From positions 47,397,120-47,461,119 of the forward strand of contig CM056583.1 in NCBI GenBank assembly GCA_029721435.1: 64,000 nucleotides of DNA, written 5' to 3'. Below the pieces are notes generated by a model, which had not been told where the DNA came from, did no database searches, and saw only the letters and a program-made list of their open reading frames with translations. Made by a program: the position numbers and the translations under genes. This document shows positions 24,115 through 36,858 of this stretch, in pieces; within the stretch, counting starts at the first letter, position 1, and the number at the start of each line of letters is the position of its first letter. Source of the DNA: Gymnothorax reevesii. Taxonomy: Eukaryota > Chordata > Actinopteri > Anguilliformes > Muraenidae.

Positions 24115-27100
24115 CGGCGTCAACTTTTAACTGTCTGATAAATTTCTTTCTAATTTGGTGTGAGCCTTCCTCATGATATTCTGAATATTCACTGTGAAAA
24201 TAAGAAAATTCTTTATCCTGGTTTTTGAGAAATTCAGCCTTTTGGACTTAGAAAAACTTCCCTTAATATCTTAAAAACTAACTAAAACTCCAATAACTTT
24301 TTGTCTAATTAGTTGTGAGCCTTCCTTATGATGTTCTGAACATCCTCTGCAAAAATTAGAAAATTCTATTGCACCCAAAATTCAGCATTTTGGACTTGGA
24401 AAACCAGTGTTTGTGCTCATTCTTTCAGTCTTTCATTAATATCTCAACAAAAGGCCTGTCAGCTTAGAGAGCTCCGCTGAGGATTACTGAAATATTACTG
24501 ATCATATTGTTCTGGTTCATGTTATTCTACATCATGTTGTCCCTTATTGTTCTGGGTCATGTTGTTCTGCATCACGTTGTTCCAGATCATTGTTCTCAAT
24601 CAAGTTGTTCCAGATCATTGTTCTGGATTAGGGTCATTCCATGTCAAATATTTTTGGATACTTGCCTCAGGTGTTCATTGATAAACACCTGTATTAATGT
24701 TATTATAACTGATTTTTGACAATTTTTCTACGTAATCCCGTTTCTGAGCTTAGACATTTCTGCCGAATAATAGGCAGAATTCTCGGAATGCCTTTTTTCA
24801 TAAAATGCGTTCATATAGAAGGAGGTTGATAATCAAAGTTTTTATTTCACTAAATGTTTATGCATATTTGTCTTGTTAAAGTGCCATTACCATCATCCAG
24901 TGCCCACAGGGTCATCTGGGTGTCTGAAGTTCAGGGTCTGAGAGGATCATTTTGGTCTGAAGTGGTTTTCTGACCACCACAGGTTCTCCACCAATGGTAC
25001 TATTATCCTAAAACTTAGTTTGGTGGTGGGAAAGTTCCTAAATATGAGGGTAAGGTATTTCAAACAGTATCATTCACTGAATTGAATCCTAGGGGCCCCC
25101 AAAAAGAGAAAAATCACTTGCCGCCTTTAAAAAAAAAAAATTTGGATTTTGGGGGCCCTCCTCTCACCCCTCTGATCTCTCGCGGTGATTCTGGCTGCAG
25201 AATCCTGATAAATGGGCCAGAATGCACAAGCACATGAAATGTCAGCTTCCTGTCTCTATCACGTGAGAAGTTATGGTCCTTCCAAAATGCTACAAAATGA
25301 AAAGTCAAAAAGGGGCATTTTCCCCAAATTTCAAGAAATTTTCATGCGAAAACCGTCAGAGATACTGAAATGAAACTTGGGATTCTTCTGTTTGGTACCA
25401 TAAAATATTTTTTGGACAAAATTTGAGCAAAATCTTAGAGGTATCATGTACAAGGCACCTCAGTGTTGGCTGTTTTGACATTGAACGACCCATTAATTTT
25501 TCTGCATCATATTGTCCTATGACAGTGTTAAATGGATTGTGACTGCTATATTTGTGATGTACTGAGGGGGAAGGGTATTTGTTGATTGTTAGTATTGCTT
25601 GGTGGTAAGATGATTAATATAAATAATTGCGATTTGCAATCTGGTTCTATTGTTATACTACATACAGTAAATTGAGACACCAAACTGGTTCACTGTATAT
25701 TATAGTTACCAGATGTGTCATATGTGTTCATATTGCAATAGTTTTCAAGAATTTCTGAAATTAAGTTATGACATTGACATTTCACTCATCCTCAGTGGAG
25801 CTCTCTAGGCCGCCGGGCCTCTTGGTTTTGTCTGCGCCTGAATCATGGATTTGATTCTCATTAGATTGTTCCCCATTCAGTCTGGTCTCCGTGAACCTGG
25901 ATCAATTCCAACAAATGGTAATGCATATCGCTCAGTTGTTTGTCTGTGCATGAATGTATGCCACGTATGATTGTAGCCCCCGGACAAAGTGGGGCGGCTA
26001 CTATGGATTCATGCTTGTTGTCTCCGCCGCCACCACATCCGCCTCCGTACACACTTCCTTGTGGACACTCGACAGGCTTTTACTTTCATATTTGATATGG
26101 ACAAGTGTTATGCTTAAGTTATGACGTCTTTCGATTTTGGTTGCCATGGCAACAATATTGGCCGAATAATGTGCAAAAAAGTAGAGAGGTGGGCTTTTGG
26201 GGGCTTCACGGATGCGGTCGTGGCCAACCGGAATGTCCAGTTTTGGCCAGTTTGGCATTTTTTATGTTCTAATTAACTAGTTCTGGGTCTCCTAAGTTTT
26301 AATATGGACAGTACCTGTCAGCTTATATATTTGAATTGACATTTAATCTATTTAATTAACTTGTCGTTGATCTGCAGAGTTATTAAGATGGTGTACACTC
26401 AGTTGTCTGTTGCCTGTAAACAATTTGACTCGTAGCCTCTAGCGGTCACAAATATTGATCAGATTTGATAAAACTTGGTATCCAACATTGATCGCACATA
26501 AACTGCTTTGGGTTTAGACCTGCATCACCATGCGAATGGCGGGGTGGTCATCTTGAAAAACTGAATTTATTCATTTTACACCTCTCTAATATAGATAAAG
26601 TACTGGAACATGTTACATAAGCAACATGCAACATGTCTCATCACTATAATAAATAGGTTTTAACAATGTCTAAAAATGTTTTTGCAATCCTTGATATTCA
26701 TTCACCCAAGGATTCCTATGTGAATGTCCTGCTACCTCTGCCGGTCACAAATATTAATCAAATTTTATGAAACTTTGTATACGCATCTTTAGGACTGAAG
26801 CTTGTGTGGTATTTCATATCAGCCTTGTACCCACTCCCAAATGGGTGTGACTGGGTTGACCTGTTGAGTTTCAGTTACGAGACCAGTGTCTCTATGGACG
26901 CTGCAGTGCTGGTATTGTATTAAAATATGACAAACCCAAGCCTGTAAGAAGCTGCACCAAGCAGCCTGTAATATCAAAAGACAACTTTCTAATTTAGCAA
27001 AGTTAGCTGGCAGCTTTAGGTGTCCAGTGTTGAATTCACAATTCTGAATACAGTAAAATGTATCACTAATGCAGTGCAGTGTCCATACATTCCCCGATAA

Positions 27101-30100
27101 GTGCATGGGGGTTGCTGTAGCACACTACCTCATACAAAGGCCACATTGTTATCCAGTGCCTATGTTCACATGGAGGAGATTGAAAAGGCTGTTTTTTCTG
27201 AGTGAGAGCCAACCTCCCTGGCCTCAGATTGGCCATCAATGCGTGGAGAGTTTTTCATCTATGTGAGCTGCTTGCAGGCTGTGCTCTCACTGCTCTGAGT
27301 CAGTGTTTTTCAAATGAAAGGGTCGGTCCTATCGCTGCTTCATCAGGCCAGCTTAATTGTCTGTGTGGCTGAAGTCCCCAGGGTCTGGGATTTGGCATAC
27401 TTGACATGACACAAGTAGCAGGAACACAGCCTCTGCGAACCCTTGTTATCATTGTCTGATGTGACTCAAGGTCAGGCCTTGAGGCTTTGTCTGAACAATG
27501 ACAAGAATGATTCCTTCAGAAAGTGCCGGCGTGCAATTACTAGTCCTGTTTTTATTTAATTCTGTGCAGGTCCATTCCCTCCGCCTCGAACTGTTACGCA
27601 ATTTTTCTCCTCCAAGTTACATTGCATCTATTATTTCAATAAGAACATTGTTAGATTAAGTCAAGCCTGCATTAAATCTTCAAGATGTGTAAATGTTGGA
27701 ACATGATACTGGGGCTTGAGAGATGATGAGGGTTTTCATATTAAGTAGGGGTATATAATATCCAGGAGGGTTATGACAACGGGTTTGTATGTTGGTATGT
27801 TCGCACTTGTAAATGGTTTCTTGCCTTCCAAATTATCAAACTATCATAAGAGAGCAGGGGTGTGTTTCCCAAAAGCTTACATGCAGTCAAAGTTAGCAAT
27901 TTACGGAGTTCGTCCACTCACAGTCAATGGCTCCAACTACATGTTAGGATCTGTGATTTTGGGAAACGCACCCCAGAATGGTAATAAAGTAAAATGACAA
28001 GAACTGATGAAAACTAAAGACCGTAGAAAATCTCTCAGATGTTTCTGGTCACAGATGACCAATGGATCCTTGCTATGTTGGCTAATACTAACATAGTAGG
28101 GACCACAAGGCTCCATTGTGGTTGAGGACCCATTATGCATTAGTTTAAAAGCTGTGCATTCTATGGTATAGTGCAAACGGATGGAGAAGCAAACCTATCG
28201 ATGTGTTTTCATTCTGCCGGTGCTGGGAAGACTGCTGTCATTTCAAGCATCACTTGCAGGTGAAGCCTCTGGTGTTTTACCTGGGATGTGAGCGCCAGAA
28301 ATTGCCACCTGTCGATGGGACTGGGCTTAAGGTTGTGGTTGGGGGCAGTGGTGGAGTAGTGTTTGTTTATTTGAGGGAGTAATAATAAGGATTTCCATGA
28401 ATTAGTCCATGCTGCAATATTCTAAATCATGCGTTTGAGTCTAAATGCACATGAAATGCAGAACTAGACTGTATTGCATGGTACATCTCATAAGGTATCC
28501 CTAATGTTTCTAAAATGGAACCTCCATCTTCATCTTGCAACCAGGTTTTCATTGAATGTATTTTTTCGGAGCTGCTTAAAAAAATCAAGTGTTCATTTTA
28601 AAAAAAATAAAAAACCTCCACTGTAACATTACCTCTGCATTTGGCCTTTCCAAGAAAAAATGAATGGGCTTTTCCCTCTTACTCATATTCTGTTGAGGCG
28701 ATGCTAGTCTATTAAGGGCTCTTTCTTTTGTTTGTGTGGAATATGTGGCTGCTGTTGAGTGCCCCAGCAGGAATAGGCACATCATTGCTGTAAACTCGAT
28801 CAAATCTCCTCTTGCATGATATATTTTATATGACCTTTCCTTCTCTTAGGCATAAAAACAGATGTAGATTGTTCTCATTATGCAAGAGAAACATAAATGC
28901 CTATGGTTAATATAACTTCATCCCTGAAAAAGTTGTCACATTCAGGAAAATTCTGATAAAATTGGAAAAGTCTATTCGCCCTCCACTATGTTTAAAACAC
29001 TACTCCGCATTATTTCATGCTTTCAAATATGAATTAAATTATTTAATGAAAATATACATTTATTTCAAATTTCAAATTACTGCATCAGACTCTGAAAAAG
29101 TTTGTTCAAGGCCAATTTAAGACTAATAGGAGGTGATATAACTCCAGTATATTCTCTGCCCATATAACGGGTATTTTGCTGCAACACCGGAACTAAGGAG
29201 TGAAATGATGCGGATCCTGGACTTCAGTTTTGAGGGTCGGACTATTGACACACCCCAGATATGAGCCATCAGGCTGAGTATGTTAATATGTGCAGTAGAT
29301 CTAGGATGTGTATGCTTGATGCAGTCTGATTTTTATCTCCGTTGCAGGATGATTTTCTGAATTTATTATTTTGTTGCACTGAACTTAGTTTTTCTGTTGT
29401 TCAATTTATGCAAACAGGCTTCAAGAGTATGTAGGCCAAATGCATTCTCTCTGAAGTCTTCAAGAGAAAAACTGTCATCCACTGGGATTTGAACTTTCCA
29501 CAATGAGGATGGGGGCAGGAAACTAATGTACCAGAACCGTTTATACTGACATGGATACACTGGCCTATTGCATTGAAAAGAGAGTGAAGCTATATTCATG
29601 CCATTTAGTAATTTGTTGGACCACAGAATTCTGTCATTTTGTATTTATTTTCGATTTAAAAGTTCAATACAAGGAGTCTCATCTTCGATTTCCATATCAA
29701 CTCCATGTTTTACACGGAGTTATGTATTTCTGTATGGTTTCAAATGGGGTTTGGGATTTTTATTACACCTATTATTTCTACTCTGAAAAAGGTATGCTGT
29801 ATAAAGAGAACTTGTGATTGAATCAAACACTGACTAAGGAGTTGAATTACACCAGTGGTATTTGCTTGTGATTTGGTACGGCGAATGAAAATGGAAATTT
29901 ACAATAACGCACTCTTAGAACTTACTAAGGGCACTCTGCAGTAAACCATAGCATATAGTATATGTTGTTTGGTTTTGAAATTTCGTCCTCCTTTTAGACC
30001 CTTCAGCTCTGGGGTTCATCATCTCGCCATGGTCCCTGCTGCTGATGCCTTCCGGAAGCATCTCCTTCACCGATGAGAATGTGACTCAGCAGGATCTGAG

Positions 30101-33100
30101 ACCTTTCACTGCCCCAGAGGCCCTGGAGGGCCTGGCCGTGCCCTCCATCTCTGATATGGAGAAGGTACCTCCGCTTATCTGCATGCTTAACAGACTTCTG
30201 CATTACATGTGCTGTCATTGTGTCTTCTGTGGCTTCCCAAGCTCTTCCTGTAGTTGGTGCGCACACTGATTTGAAATCTAAATGGTTAATCTGGAACTCA
30301 AATTCTACAGGGCACTATGTATGGAAGGCGTATATTGCAGTAATTTTTCTGTGTGAGAATGTTTTGGTAAACTGGTGTTTTCTAACGCAGCATTTCATAT
30401 GACATTAGCTGTCCAGTGTGGTTGCAACGAATATTGGCATTGTGGTGCTAAATACCGTACTTGTTGGAGCATTCCACACCTCAGCAGATGGGATTAAGCT
30501 GAACCATCAGTCTTTGTTTAGCGAGGTTTGTCGTCTGCATTACGATAGGCGATGTAGGTTATAAATATTCAGCTGCATACACTGCTGTAAAGTAGTATTC
30601 ACAGCATACAGTTTAGAGGGTTGTAGTCTGGGGGGTAAAGGATACCTGCTCTTCGCACTTATTCAGAGGGGTAAAGGTGGATGCAAATTCTTGGACTTTT
30701 TGCCATTGACTTGAGTGATTATTATCGTTTCATTTGTTTTACTGCGAGTGACTCTAATAACTGGGAAAAGGCATTATGATTTACAGGCGGGAAATTCATG
30801 CTTGGAAGAAAAGGAGAAAGCATTTTATATATGTATATATATAAAATATATATATAGGTATCTTCACATACTGCATTTTTGTTCATTCAGCACACAGTCG
30901 ATACACAGGTTACATCCTCTTACAGGGGCAGCATTTGAGTAGGCTTTAGGTTTCGTAACATGTATCTTGATGAGAACTCGCCACCTTTTTCAAGGTTCTG
31001 CAAACCGTAGTTCTACCCTACAGCAAGCTGGACTCATGAGTAATCATCCTGCACTCAGAACAAAATGGAGTTTCAGAGAGCTGCCTGCCCACACTGACTA
31101 AATCTGTTGCTGCACATTTGGTCAAGTAGTGATTGAACTTGGAGCTTTTTCTCTCTGAAAATGTTCAAATGAGCTGCATTTAGTGAAGAACAAAGGGTCA
31201 CCAGTGCATTACTCTGAGTTTTCCTCTTCGCTCACTGTGAAAAGCCATCTGATTGTATGAACCTTAGGCATTTTAATAAGATTGTTTATTTCTCTCTCCA
31301 TTATTTGTGTGCATTTCTGGCCGGCTCCCTGTGTTTTTCTAAGAGCATGGTGGTTTTTTTATTGTGGATGTTTTTCAGGCTCATTGCGATTCCTTTTTGT
31401 CGTTTCAGATGCACATGTACTCTCTCGGAATGACTTTGTTTTGGGGAGCGGACTATGAAGTTCCTCAAAGTCAGGTGAGGCCCTGCCAGGAAATGGTATT
31501 TATTTATTTTACACAAGACGTATAAGCCTCTTATTCACTGCTTAAATTGATATTCTACTTTTGGATGGATTGCTGGCCTGGGTGATTAGCGCTGCTAATA
31601 CATTTGAACAGAGTGTTATTGGTCAAACTTTTAAGTTTTGGAACTTATGATGGCTCTTCTGGATGCAAGTTTAGAGGTACTGTCAAATTGACTATTTGTT
31701 TGCTACCAACATTTAGTGAGCAGATTCTGCTTTAGCTTCAGGTTGGATGTTTTTCTCAGTTGATCTAGTTGCTTTCGTTGATCTAGTACAAATATGCATA
31801 GACTGGGTCTAAGGTTTTTGTGGGAAAGCTTATCAAAACTTATATTTTTAGCATTTTCCTTGAAATCTGGCCTTACTGGTATGACTAACTTGCAAAACTT
31901 GTGAGATTTGTTATCTCTGTAGGATAAACTAAGAATAATCGTTGCACATGGCAATATGTACTGGCATTGTCTGAAACCATGCAGCTCAGCAAACAAACCT
32001 GCCAGTTTGCTCTGGTTGCGATGAATTATGGGTAATTACCCTGGCAAACACTGGCAATGTCACCACATAAAAATTCCAAGCTATCATCAGCTGATTACCA
32101 TGAGTGCTCATCCCCATGCAGTGGTGATTTTTGGCATTTGCATTAGGCTTTAACATGCGAGCAATAGTATTTACTCAAACAGTCCACTGGCTGACTTTCA
32201 CACTCAATAAAATGAGGTTTTGTGTGTTTCTAATATTTATGACTCAGCCCGTGAAGATGGGGGAGCATTTGAACAGCATGCTGGTGAGCATGTGCAATGT
32301 CAACACACTCGCTCGCATGTCCGTGCGCACCGTTCTGGACGCCTGCAGCGCTCACATCCGCAGCTCCAGCTGCGAGCCATCCTTCGCCTACGTCAGGAAA
32401 CTGGTCCGGCTGGTGCTAGGCAGCCTCTCCCAGGTAGGGCAGCTGAACTCCGAGCAGCTCGTTACCTTTTCAAGAGCCTGAACATGGCAACTTGTGCCTT
32501 TGCCATTCATGCGCTTTCATTGATGATTTAGCCTGGCAGTATTCTCATTTCCTTTGATAGTAGTACTACATCTTACAGGGTTCAAGTGCCCAGTTCTGCT
32601 ATTTCTAAGGCATTTTTGTACCGAGCGGGCTGAAATTTTGTACATCATTGCTAAGTTGCCAGACTCGTAACGCACATCACGGGTTTTGTCATGCGGCACA
32701 TTTTGACCTTGATTTGACCTTTGCCATTATGCCACGCAAATAAACACATCTATTGTCTGTAAGCATCATCTTCTCCAAAACAATCACACCAATGAAGCTG
32801 AAACTTGGCATTGAAGTGGTCACTGGAGATGAACTGTCCAGATGAGCTGCAGTGCCTGTGGCACTATTCTTACCCCGGCCCACCCGAAGGGTGAGGGCAA
32901 TGGGGATTGTTTTTGGTTCGGTTTGTTTCTGTGTTTGTACGTTTGTTTGTTTGTTAACACTCTAGCAGCAAAATTAATGGACACATTCACCCCAAATTCG
33001 GTTTAGGGATTGCTGCTGACCCAGAATAGATCCCTATTGAATTTCGTACACATAGACGAAAGTCTGTGCGAGGGGCGGGGTTTGTTGTGCTTGGCACCAC

Positions 33101-36100
33101 TTGTTTTTTCTTTTTTACATTCATGTTTATTGAGTCATTACAAAATAAGAATGGAAAAATGCCCAAATCACAGAATCTAACTGTAGAATGTGTAGCTCTG
33201 CCATCAGAGCCCATAAAGGTCAAATTATTCAACTCTTTGTACATATTCATTATTTTGGGACTTTTTTTTTTTTACCTGAGGTGAAGGGTGTTGTTTTCAG
33301 TGGCATTTGCTCATCTGTCGGTTTGTCTGTCAGCAGTAAACTGCAATAACGTGTAGATGAGATGGTGCAAAATCTTTGAGCTCAACTGGCTCAAGGTAAA
33401 TGAAAAGGCCTAAATTTGTGGGCTGGTATGTTGTGCCTTGCACTGCTTTCTGATTTGGCTAGGGAAAGATGTGTGCAACAACTTGGAGCAAATATAAATC
33501 ACTTCATCCCCAAATCAGAGCTTCCTAAGGCATTTGTCAGCTGCTTCCTTCTTCCAGCTGAGGTCTTTGCTAGTAAGCATTATGAGAGTTCAAAAGGTAA
33601 TTTGCAGCTGGAAGACAAAGTGTTGTCTGTTCTTACATGTAGGCTATGGGGCATGATGGAAAATTGTTCAGTTTTATTTGACGTTTCTGGGAAGTACCCA
33701 GTTCTTTTATACTCTGCCCGTCCAAAAAAAGGTCTCACACACAAATATTTAGTTGGAACCCCTGTAGCTTTGATTACAGTGCATATTCGTCTTGTCATTG
33801 TTTTGACAACTATATGCAATGCCAAAATTTATTTCTTCATTTATTTTTGATTAGAAATGCCATAATTTTTTGCCGAGTTCTTGTCTTCTCGACATAATGG
33901 TTGAACCACTCGGTGGTCTTTCTTGAGCACATCCCAATAACTTTTAATATGTTGAAGGTCAGGACTTTGTGGTGGCAAATTTGGTTGTCATTCATGGCTT
34001 TCTTTGCTAAATACAGGCCATTAAATTGCCCGTTCTGAAATTCTGTAACATCTTTTCCACCATCAAGGGATGTGTCTTCCGACATGGTTTTTTAAGAAAT
34101 GAGCAGCGACGCGCTTCATCAGTCAGGGTTAAAAAGATTATTGCCCACTGAAACACATTAATAACCGCAACAATGATCCAATTATAGAATTTGTTCATTA
34201 ATTTCCAAACGGTGACTTTTTTTGGCCGGGCAGTGTATATCATATGCTAAACAAAAACTAAAAGGAAAATTAAAGTTCCAGAAAAATGCTTGCACTTTAA
34301 TAGTAAACAGGTTCTAATTAAGAGCCGCAGAGATGACTGGTATTAGTTATAATCTTTGACACCAGGGGCTCTGCACAGTGTATTGTTCAATGAGATTGCC
34401 TGAACGCAGGGACTTCCCCATGGGTATTCCCCAGCGGCGTGCTGTCAAATGTTCTGACGGCCTGCAGTAACCTCACACTTTACTACTCCATTGTCCTCAA
34501 CCTGTTCTTTTTCAAGTTTGCCTGATTAACAATCAAACAATTGATCAACTGAACGACCAAGACCAATCCATGATCCATAATAAGAAATAATGAATGTTTA
34601 TTGTCTGCATTTATATAATTGATGTGGGGTTGTAAGGATGGCAATATAAATGCAAAAAAATCCTAAACTTTTGCTGACTTCGCAGCATTTCTTTTCGCCA
34701 TCACTCAGCTGTGGATCGTGCCTAACAGCGCCTTTCAGCAGTGACTACATTCAGAATATAAAATGGATTTCCATGGCTTATTGCTTCAGGAGCCTACGTG
34801 TCATTTACGTGCGAAAGAAAAGGCCTTATAATTTTGTGGTGCAATGTATAACAATGCTATCAAAAATAAATTGGACTGTCATTGGTTCTAACAATTGGTC
34901 TGAGCAGTTTTTACTAATTGGGTAAAGTAGACCGCGAGAGGTTTAGGTTATTAAGCATTGAAAGGTGCGGTTTCTGAATGCCTTTGTTACTGCCGATGGG
35001 CCTCTGCTAGTGTTCCCAATCATGCCTGACCTCAGCTGCAGTATTCATTTTGTATCTGATGAAAAAGGCCAAATCTCCTCGCAAACTGAGACAACATTCA
35101 TCAAAATAACAGAATGTGCTAACAGATGGAAAGAGCTGGATGGAGTTCAGTGTGATGTTGCCAAGTATTTGATAGGTAATCTCGGAAATGGAGGGCAGGT
35201 TGGAGGTCATGTCTGAACTAGTACAAACAATGGGACTTACAATAGTGATGCAGTTTTTCATCTGCCATTGATTCTTGGGCATGTATGCCGTGTGTATTGA
35301 GCCGGGGGGTCATGGTTTTCATCCTCCGTGCTACAAAAGGCTCACTGATTAGAGCCGCTTTACAGCTAGTGAAAAAGGGTTCAAAACGGTTGAATCAGGC
35401 ATGTGTTCATGACGCTACTGAAGATCCAACATCTGCCACGTCCGTGTCTTGGCCTAAACGTCTTTGTGTCAGGTCGACCGATTCCCCTGCTACCATGCAG
35501 GATGGGTATCGGAAGGGTTTCTTCCAAAACAGTGGGGCTGATCTGTTCCAAAGATCAATACATTCATAATGCATATTCCTGAAAATGCGGCAAAAATGCG
35601 GCAAAAATGATTGGGGCTGCAGCCACCAAAAAAATGCCATTATGAATTGTTATTGAAAATAACTGACATTGATTTAATAGCCAAAGGAGCGTTGTATCAT
35701 CATAGCTGTTACTGTGACAACACAAAGTGTGTGAGGCCCAGGGCATCAGTACAGAATGACATGGAAGCAGCAGTGCAGGCTAGTGATAGATTTGAAGAGT
35801 TCTGCATGTCAGTATCAGTTTTTGCTGAATTGAAAACATGCATTTTTTGCTGTAAAGACCTTGAACAGAACCTTGAATAAATTACTTGCAGAGCTAATCA
35901 GATGAACTCTGTCATGACATTGTCATTTCTGGACAGAAATGGGTTAAATGGATCTTTTTCGTATCTTTCGTATCTCATCACTCAAGAGAGATCCTCAATG
36001 AACCAGAAAATCAACAAAAATTTAATTCCTGATGCCTCTATAGAAAAACTATACTTAAAACACAGTATTTAACGTTTTTTTGCCCGTAGGGGGTTAAAGT

Positions 36101-36813
36101 GCAATTTCATTATCTGGAACTTTGCAGTTTTGAAAAGAGCACCCCAAAATTACTCAAAAACAAGTGCTTTCCGGTAGTTCCCAGATGGGTCAAACTCCCT
36201 TTTCCAGGCTTCTTCTTCCATTATGCCCCGTGGCCTAATACTGGTAGCTCATGGGATAATCTAAATACTGTGTCCCCAGATTGTAAAAATGCCTTTATAC
36301 AGCATGCTGATAATGTTTGGTATGTTTGGCTCTCTCGTCATGGTTACTTCTTTATTTCCTCAATCCAGGTTTCTTCCCTGTCCTGCTCGCCTTGAGCTTG
36401 CTTACTAAATGTTAGCATTGGTAGGCAATGAGTAAGCGGATTTATTTCAGCTGGTAGCTGTCTGTGCAGTAAATGTGGAATGTGATGAAAAGCTGCTCCT
36501 TGTGATGGCCAATGATGTGGTGGATGTGTCACCATGTCCCCAGAGGTCTGTGGACAGCTTCCTGGTAGTAACGCAAGTGGTGTGTGTGTGTCTGTGTGTC
36601 TGTGTCTGCGCGCGTTTGCGTGTGTGTCTGTGTGCGTGTTGCTTCTGTCTGTGCCCGTGTGTGTGTGGTTGTGTGTACTTCTGTATGGGTCTGCAGCTGG
36701 ATGGGCTACTATCAAAGAGCGATAGGGAGACTCTACCTGAGCGGAGCAAGGAGGTACGTGAGCGACTACGAGGGAAAGGCCTCCCCGCAGGTAACTCGAA
36801 ACCGCCGACTACA

Positions 36814-36858
<45 letters not shown>

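Larger units (their letters stand above)
14489..29997 (+). other. ptpn13 intron between coding exons 1 and 2
   Basis: A 15.5-kb intron holding a full-length Tc1-like element (17501-19111), a hAT-like element with nested insertions (19351-22082), hairpin-headed repeats (24031-24486 and 25976-26830), a 0.86-kb TIR element (24631-25491) and a small MITE (27857-27974). Positions 14500-17480, 22090-24030, 26840-27850 and 27980-29990 show nothing I recognise beyond poly-T tracts. Confidence 0.8.
32434..36696 (+). other. ptpn13 intron between coding exons 4 and 5
   Basis: A 4.3-kb intron with a hairpin-headed repeat (32570-33100), a TA-flanked TIR element (33712-34235), a transposon-type coding relic (34965-35880), and a TG-rich tract next to the acceptor (36577-36679). 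Nothing else was recognised. Confidence 0.8.

Noticed and set aside
32434..32480. In-frame extension of coding exon 4 past the donor, including QLNSEQ that resembles a mammalian PTPN13 segment.
   Set aside because: Using the GTAGGG donor joins directly to exon 5, whose own sequence supplies the conserved residues in order; the extension soon ends in a stop.
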